NCBI RefSeq assembly: GCF_001865995.1 | Contig: NZ_MLQQ01000013.1 | Span: 60,459-124,458 of the forward strand | Length of the DNA stretch: 64,000 nucleotides | Direction: 5' to 3' | Source: Anaerobacillus arseniciselenatis | GTDB lineage: Bacteria; Bacillota; Bacilli; Bacillales; Anaerobacillaceae | In this document: one piece after another, positions 61,194 to 64,000 of the stretch | Position numbering within the stretch: position 1 is the stretch's first letter | How the letters are laid out: each line of letters starts with the position of its first letter | Notes under the pieces: model-generated | Told to the model about the DNA's origin: nothing | Seen by the model: the letters and a program-made list of their open reading frames with translations, nothing else | Database searches by the model: none | Position numbers and translations under genes: made by a program

Positions 61194-61279
61194 TTTTTAC
61201 TGATACAATATGTTTGTAAGTTAGAAAAAAACATTGATGAATTCGAATAACAATTTTGTTTGCTTGAGCGAGGTGGAAA

Positions 61280-62401
61280 ATGTTCATAGAAGTTCAATCG
61301 CATGTAGAAGATTTAACAACTAAAGTGAAAAATGTAAGGGGTTTCTTACAAATTAACAATTATGATGCTGTTTTTTATCAAAGGACAGATAACTTTGCGT
61401 GGATAACGAGTGGTGGTTATAACGGAATTCCTTATAATAGTGAAACTGGTGAATGTGGGTTATTAGTGACAAGTGACAATATTTACTTAGTAACTAATAC
61501 AATTGAAAAACCACGGGTTGTAAATGAGGAAATTGCTTCTTTGCCAATAGAAGTCATTGAATACCCTTGGTATGAAGACATTACTTCGGCAGTATGGAGA
61601 GTCGTTAAGAAAGGAAAAGTGGCAACAGATACTTTATTGGACGGCTTTGATTTAAAAACGGCTGAATTAAGTAAATTGCGTTTCTCATTAACAGAGTTAG
61701 AGCTTGATAGATACAGAGACTTAGGTTTAAAAGCTACGCAACTTATGGAACAGTTCTGCATGACGACGATTACTCCTGGACAAACAGAGTTAGAAATCGC
61801 TGCAAACTTAAACCAAGTTTATTTATCTAACGGGTTATTACCTACAGTTACGTTAGTAGCTTGTGATGAACGGATTGACCTTTTTCGACACCCTATCGCA
61901 ACGAACAAACGCTTTGAAAAAAAATGTATGGTCGTCTCGTGTGTTTCGTATAAAGGATTAATTGTTGCTATAACTAGGATTGTTCATAACGGGAAAATTT
62001 CTCAAAGCTTGAACGATAAATTTTTGTTAACCGCTACAATTGACGCACAACTGATTGAAGCAACGAAAGTAGGAACACCAGCAGGGCAAATGTTCGATAA
62101 AATAAAGCAGTTTTATGAAGAGGTTGGTTATCGTGGTGAGTGGAAATATCACCACCAAGGTGGAGCAATTGGTTATCAAAATCGAGATTACTTAATCACT
62201 CCAATGAGTCAAGAAGTGTTTCAACCGAACCAAGCATTTGCTTGGAACCCTTCGATTAAAGGAACAAAATCTGAAGATACGATCATCACAGGAGTTACGA
62301 AACCGGAAATAATTACAGTTTCAAACAGTGGCTGGCCACAATTAAAGATAAATATTGGAGAAAATGACACGCTCCAGCGACCAGCGATTTTAGAATTATA
62401 A
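61280..62401 (+). CDS. M24-family (Xaa-Pro peptidase-like) protein without metal ligands
   Basis: A 373-residue protein with a creatinase-like N-terminal domain (about 1-140, '[18 protein letters not shown]') and a C-terminal pita-bread domain. In M24 peptidases the strand pair reads 'DxG...DxTR'. Here it is '[20 protein letters not shown]', so both Asp ligands are replaced (Ser and Ala). A His remains in '[10 protein letters not shown]', but the usual Glu ligands are not evident. It is probably not a metallopeptidase. GAGGTGG lies before the ATG. It is the first gene of an operon with xylA copy 2 behind a XylR operator, so a xylose-related binding or enzymatic role is likely. Confidence 0.8.
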   Translation: MFIEVQSHVEDLTTKVKNVRGFLQINNYDAVFYQRTDNFAWITSGGYNGIPYNSETGECGLLVTSDNIYLVTNTIEKPRVVNEEIASLPIEVIEYPWYEDITSAVWRVVKKGKVATDTLLDGFDLKTAELSKLRFSLTELELDRYRDLGLKATQLMEQFCMTTITPGQTELEIAANLNQVYLSNGLLPTVTLVACDERIDLFRHPIATNKRFEKKCMVVSCVSYKGLIVAITRIVHNGKISQSLNDKFLLTATIDAQLIEATKVGTPAGQMFDKIKQFYEEVGYRGEWKYHHQGGAIGYQNRDYLITPMSQEVFQPNQAFAWNPSIKGTKSEDTIITGVTKPEIITVSNSGWPQLKINIGENDTLQRPAILEL

Positions 62402-62430
62402 ATAAAACATTAAAATTGGAGGAATTTAAA

Positions 62431-63765
62431 ATGACTTATTTCAAAAACGTTAACAAAATTGCATACGAAGGCCCAAATACTAATAATCCTTTTGCGTTTA
62501 AATATTATAACCCGGAAGAAATGATTAATGGTCAAAGGATGGAAGACTTCATGCGTTTTGCTGTATCATATTGGCATACATTTACTGGGGAAGGAAATGA
62601 CCCTTTCGGACAAGGAACGATGGTTAGATCGTATGACCATTTAACAGGAATTGATCTAGCAAAAGCACGTGTAGAAGCTTCTTTTGAATTCTTTGAAAAG
62701 TTAGATGTACCATACTTCTGTTTCCATGATTTTGATGTTGCACCTGAGTCAGATTCATTGAGTGAAACATTTAAGAACTTAGATATTATTGTTCCAATGA
62801 TCCAAGAATACATGAAAACAAGTAAAACGAAATTATTATGGAACACTGCAAATATGTTCTCACATCGCCGCTGGTTACACGGTGCTGCAACTGCTCCGAA
62901 TGCTGATGTGTTTGCTTATGCAGCCGCGAAAGTAAAAAAAGGTTTAGAAATTGGTAAAGAGCTAGGTTCTGAAAACTATGTATTCTGGGGTGGACGCGAA
63001 GGTTACGATACATTATTAAATACAAACATGAAACTTGAGTTAGACAACCTTGCTCGCTTCTTCCATATGGCGAAAGATTATGCAAAAGAAATTGGTTTTG
63101 ATGCTCAATTTTTAATTGAACCAAAACCTCAAGAGCCAACAAAGCACCAATATGATTTTGATGTAGCTACAGGCTTAGCATTTTTACAACAATATGACTT
63201 ACAAGATACATTTAAGTTTAACATTGAAGCGAACCATGCAACACTTGCTGGTCATACTTTCGAGCATGAGTTACATGTGGCACGTATTAACGGTATGTTA
63301 GGTTCTGTTGATGCTAACCAAGGTGATACATTACTTGGTTGGGATACAGATGAATTCCCAACAGATCTTTACTCAACGACATTAGCAATGTATGAAATCA
63401 TTAAAAATGACGGACTTGGTTCTGGTGGCTTAAACTTTGATGCGAAAGTACGCCGTGGTTCATTTGATCCTGAAGATTTATTCTATGCACATATTGCAGG
63501 TATGGACGCATTTGCTATCGGTACGAAAGTAGCACAACGTATGCTTGAAGATAAAGTACTTGAAGATTTTGTTGCTGATCGCTATAGCAGCTTCACAGAA
63601 GGAATTGGTCTTGATATCGTAGAAGGAAAAGCTGATTTCCATTCATTACAAAAGCACGCTTTAGAGATTGATAAAGTTACGACGAACAAGTCAGGTCGTC
63701 AAGAACATTTAAAAGCAATTTTAAACAAATATTTACTTGAAGCCATCTCTTCAAACAACGCTTAA
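62431..63765 (+). CDS. xylA: Xylose isomerase (copy 2)
   Basis: Nearly the same protein as the one at 24637 over its full length (444 residues), with the same motifs: '[11 protein letters not shown]', '[10 protein letters not shown]', '[17 protein letters not shown]', '[17 protein letters not shown]'. ATG 62431 is chosen because TTGGAGG lies before it and it matches the start of copy 1; the upstream TTG would translate the ribosome site. It is in an operon with the M24-like gene under a XylR operator. Differences are scattered and conservative, so both copies look functional. Confidence 0.96.
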   Translation: MTYFKNVNKIAYEGPNTNNPFAFKYYNPEEMINGQRMEDFMRFAVSYWHTFTGEGNDPFGQGTMVRSYDHLTGIDLAKARVEASFEFFEKLDVPYFCFHDFDVAPESDSLSETFKNLDIIVPMIQEYMKTSKTKLLWNTANMFSHRRWLHGAATAPNADVFAYAAAKVKKGLEIGKELGSENYVFWGGREGYDTLLNTNMKLELDNLARFFHMAKDYAKEIGFDAQFLIEPKPQEPTKHQYDFDVATGLAFLQQYDLQDTFKFNIEANHATLAGHTFEHELHVARINGMLGSVDANQGDTLLGWDTDEFPTDLYSTTLAMYEIIKNDGLGSGGLNFDAKVRRGSFDPEDLFYAHIAGMDAFAIGTKVAQRMLEDKVLEDFVADRYSSFTEGIGLDIVEGKADFHSLQKHALEIDKVTTNKSGRQEHLKAILNKYLLEAISSNNA

Positions 63766-63785
63766 TTAATAAAATGAATGTAACG

Positions 63786-63828
63786 AAAAAATATGCTGGA
63801 CGACATCCGTTTTCCAGCATATTTTTAA
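63786..63828 (+). terminator. Terminator after xylA copy 2
   Basis: AAATATGCTGGA pairs with TCCAGCATATTT and a T run follows. It is homologous to the hairpin after xylA copy 1 at 26041. Confidence 0.85.
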
Positions 63829-63844
63829 ATAAAATTTACCTGTC

Positions 63845-63965
63845 AGATGGTGACGGTATGCCGTCTTGCAAGTTTTGTATGAAAAAAGGCGGGTGCTTTT
63901 ACGAACGAACGTCTGAGATTCGTAAGAAGGTCAAGGTGAAGTGAGGGAAAGCACCCGCCTTTTAC
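63845..63965. repeat. Dispersed hairpin repeat, copy E2
   Basis: AAAAAAGGCGGGTGCTTTT pairs with AAAGCACCCGCCTTTT, with TCTGAGATTCGTAAGAAGG between. GATGGTGACGG..CCGTCTTGC precedes it and GATGGTGATGGG..CCGTCATGC follows at 63971, so a further unit begins at the window edge. Related to copy E1 at 45145. Confidence 0.65.
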
Positions 63966-64000
63966 ATTTTAGATGGTGATGGGTATCCGTCATGCGGGTT

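Overview
The window reads as chromosome of a low-GC Gram-positive bacterium of the Bacillaceae, probably a soil or alkaline-habitat Bacillus relative. The signs are AGGAGG-type ribosome binding sites, frequent TTG/GTG starts, catabolite-repression (cre) boxes, HPr with both His15 and Ser46, YesM/YesN/YesL-type genes, and Bacillaceae-style dispersed hairpins. I saw no rRNA, tRNA or CRISPR array.

Layout. 1-2.4 kb: end of a polysaccharide deacetylase, a cysteine desulfurase and a methyltransferase. 2.4-9.7 kb: a boneyard of decayed mobile DNA (tyrosine recombinases, an IS66 element, a dnaX scrap) that still holds an unknown secreted protein with an anchored partner, and a PlcR-like regulator with a divergent short exported peptide gene. 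9.7-16.9 kb: a carboxylate-use cluster: RpiR regulator, RraA-like protein, DUF1932 dehydrogenase, TctC-TctB-TctA uptake system, a broken dapA-family gene and an FAH hydrolase. 17-24.4 kb: an MFS transporter, two PD-(D/E)XK-type nuclease-like genes with related upstream regions, a decayed IS4 transposase, a truncated LAGLIDADG endonuclease joined to the tail of an NSS transporter, and a small lipoprotein.

24.6-32.9 kb: xylose/xylan block 1 (xylA, xylB, GH43 beta-xylosidase, ABC binding protein and two permeases). 33-36.9 kb: pfkA, small unknown genes, a His/Gly-repeat protein and galE. 37-41 kb: a citrate/dicarboxylate-type sensor kinase and regulator convergent with a CitMHS transporter. 41.5-45.6 kb: fruR-fruK-fruA and a separate HPr. 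45.9-50 kb: galE pseudogene, galM, a Gfo/Idh/MocA oxidoreductase and selO. 50.5-63.8 kb: xylan block 2 (YesM/YesN two-component pair, a second binding protein-permease set, GH52 beta-xylosidase, YesL, XylR repressor, a degenerate M24-family protein and a second xylA).

How it works together. Xylo-oligosaccharides would be sensed by YesM/YesN, imported by two paralogous ABC systems that lack an ATPase here, cut by GH43 and GH52 xylosidases, then isomerised and phosphorylated by XylA/XylB. Three near-identical operator palindromes mark a XylR regulon at both xylA loci and at xylR. Several dispersed repeat families (a palindromic MITE-like element, GGGACAG/GTGTCAGACAC hairpins, and a 130-bp repeat abutting gene ends) separate the transcription units.
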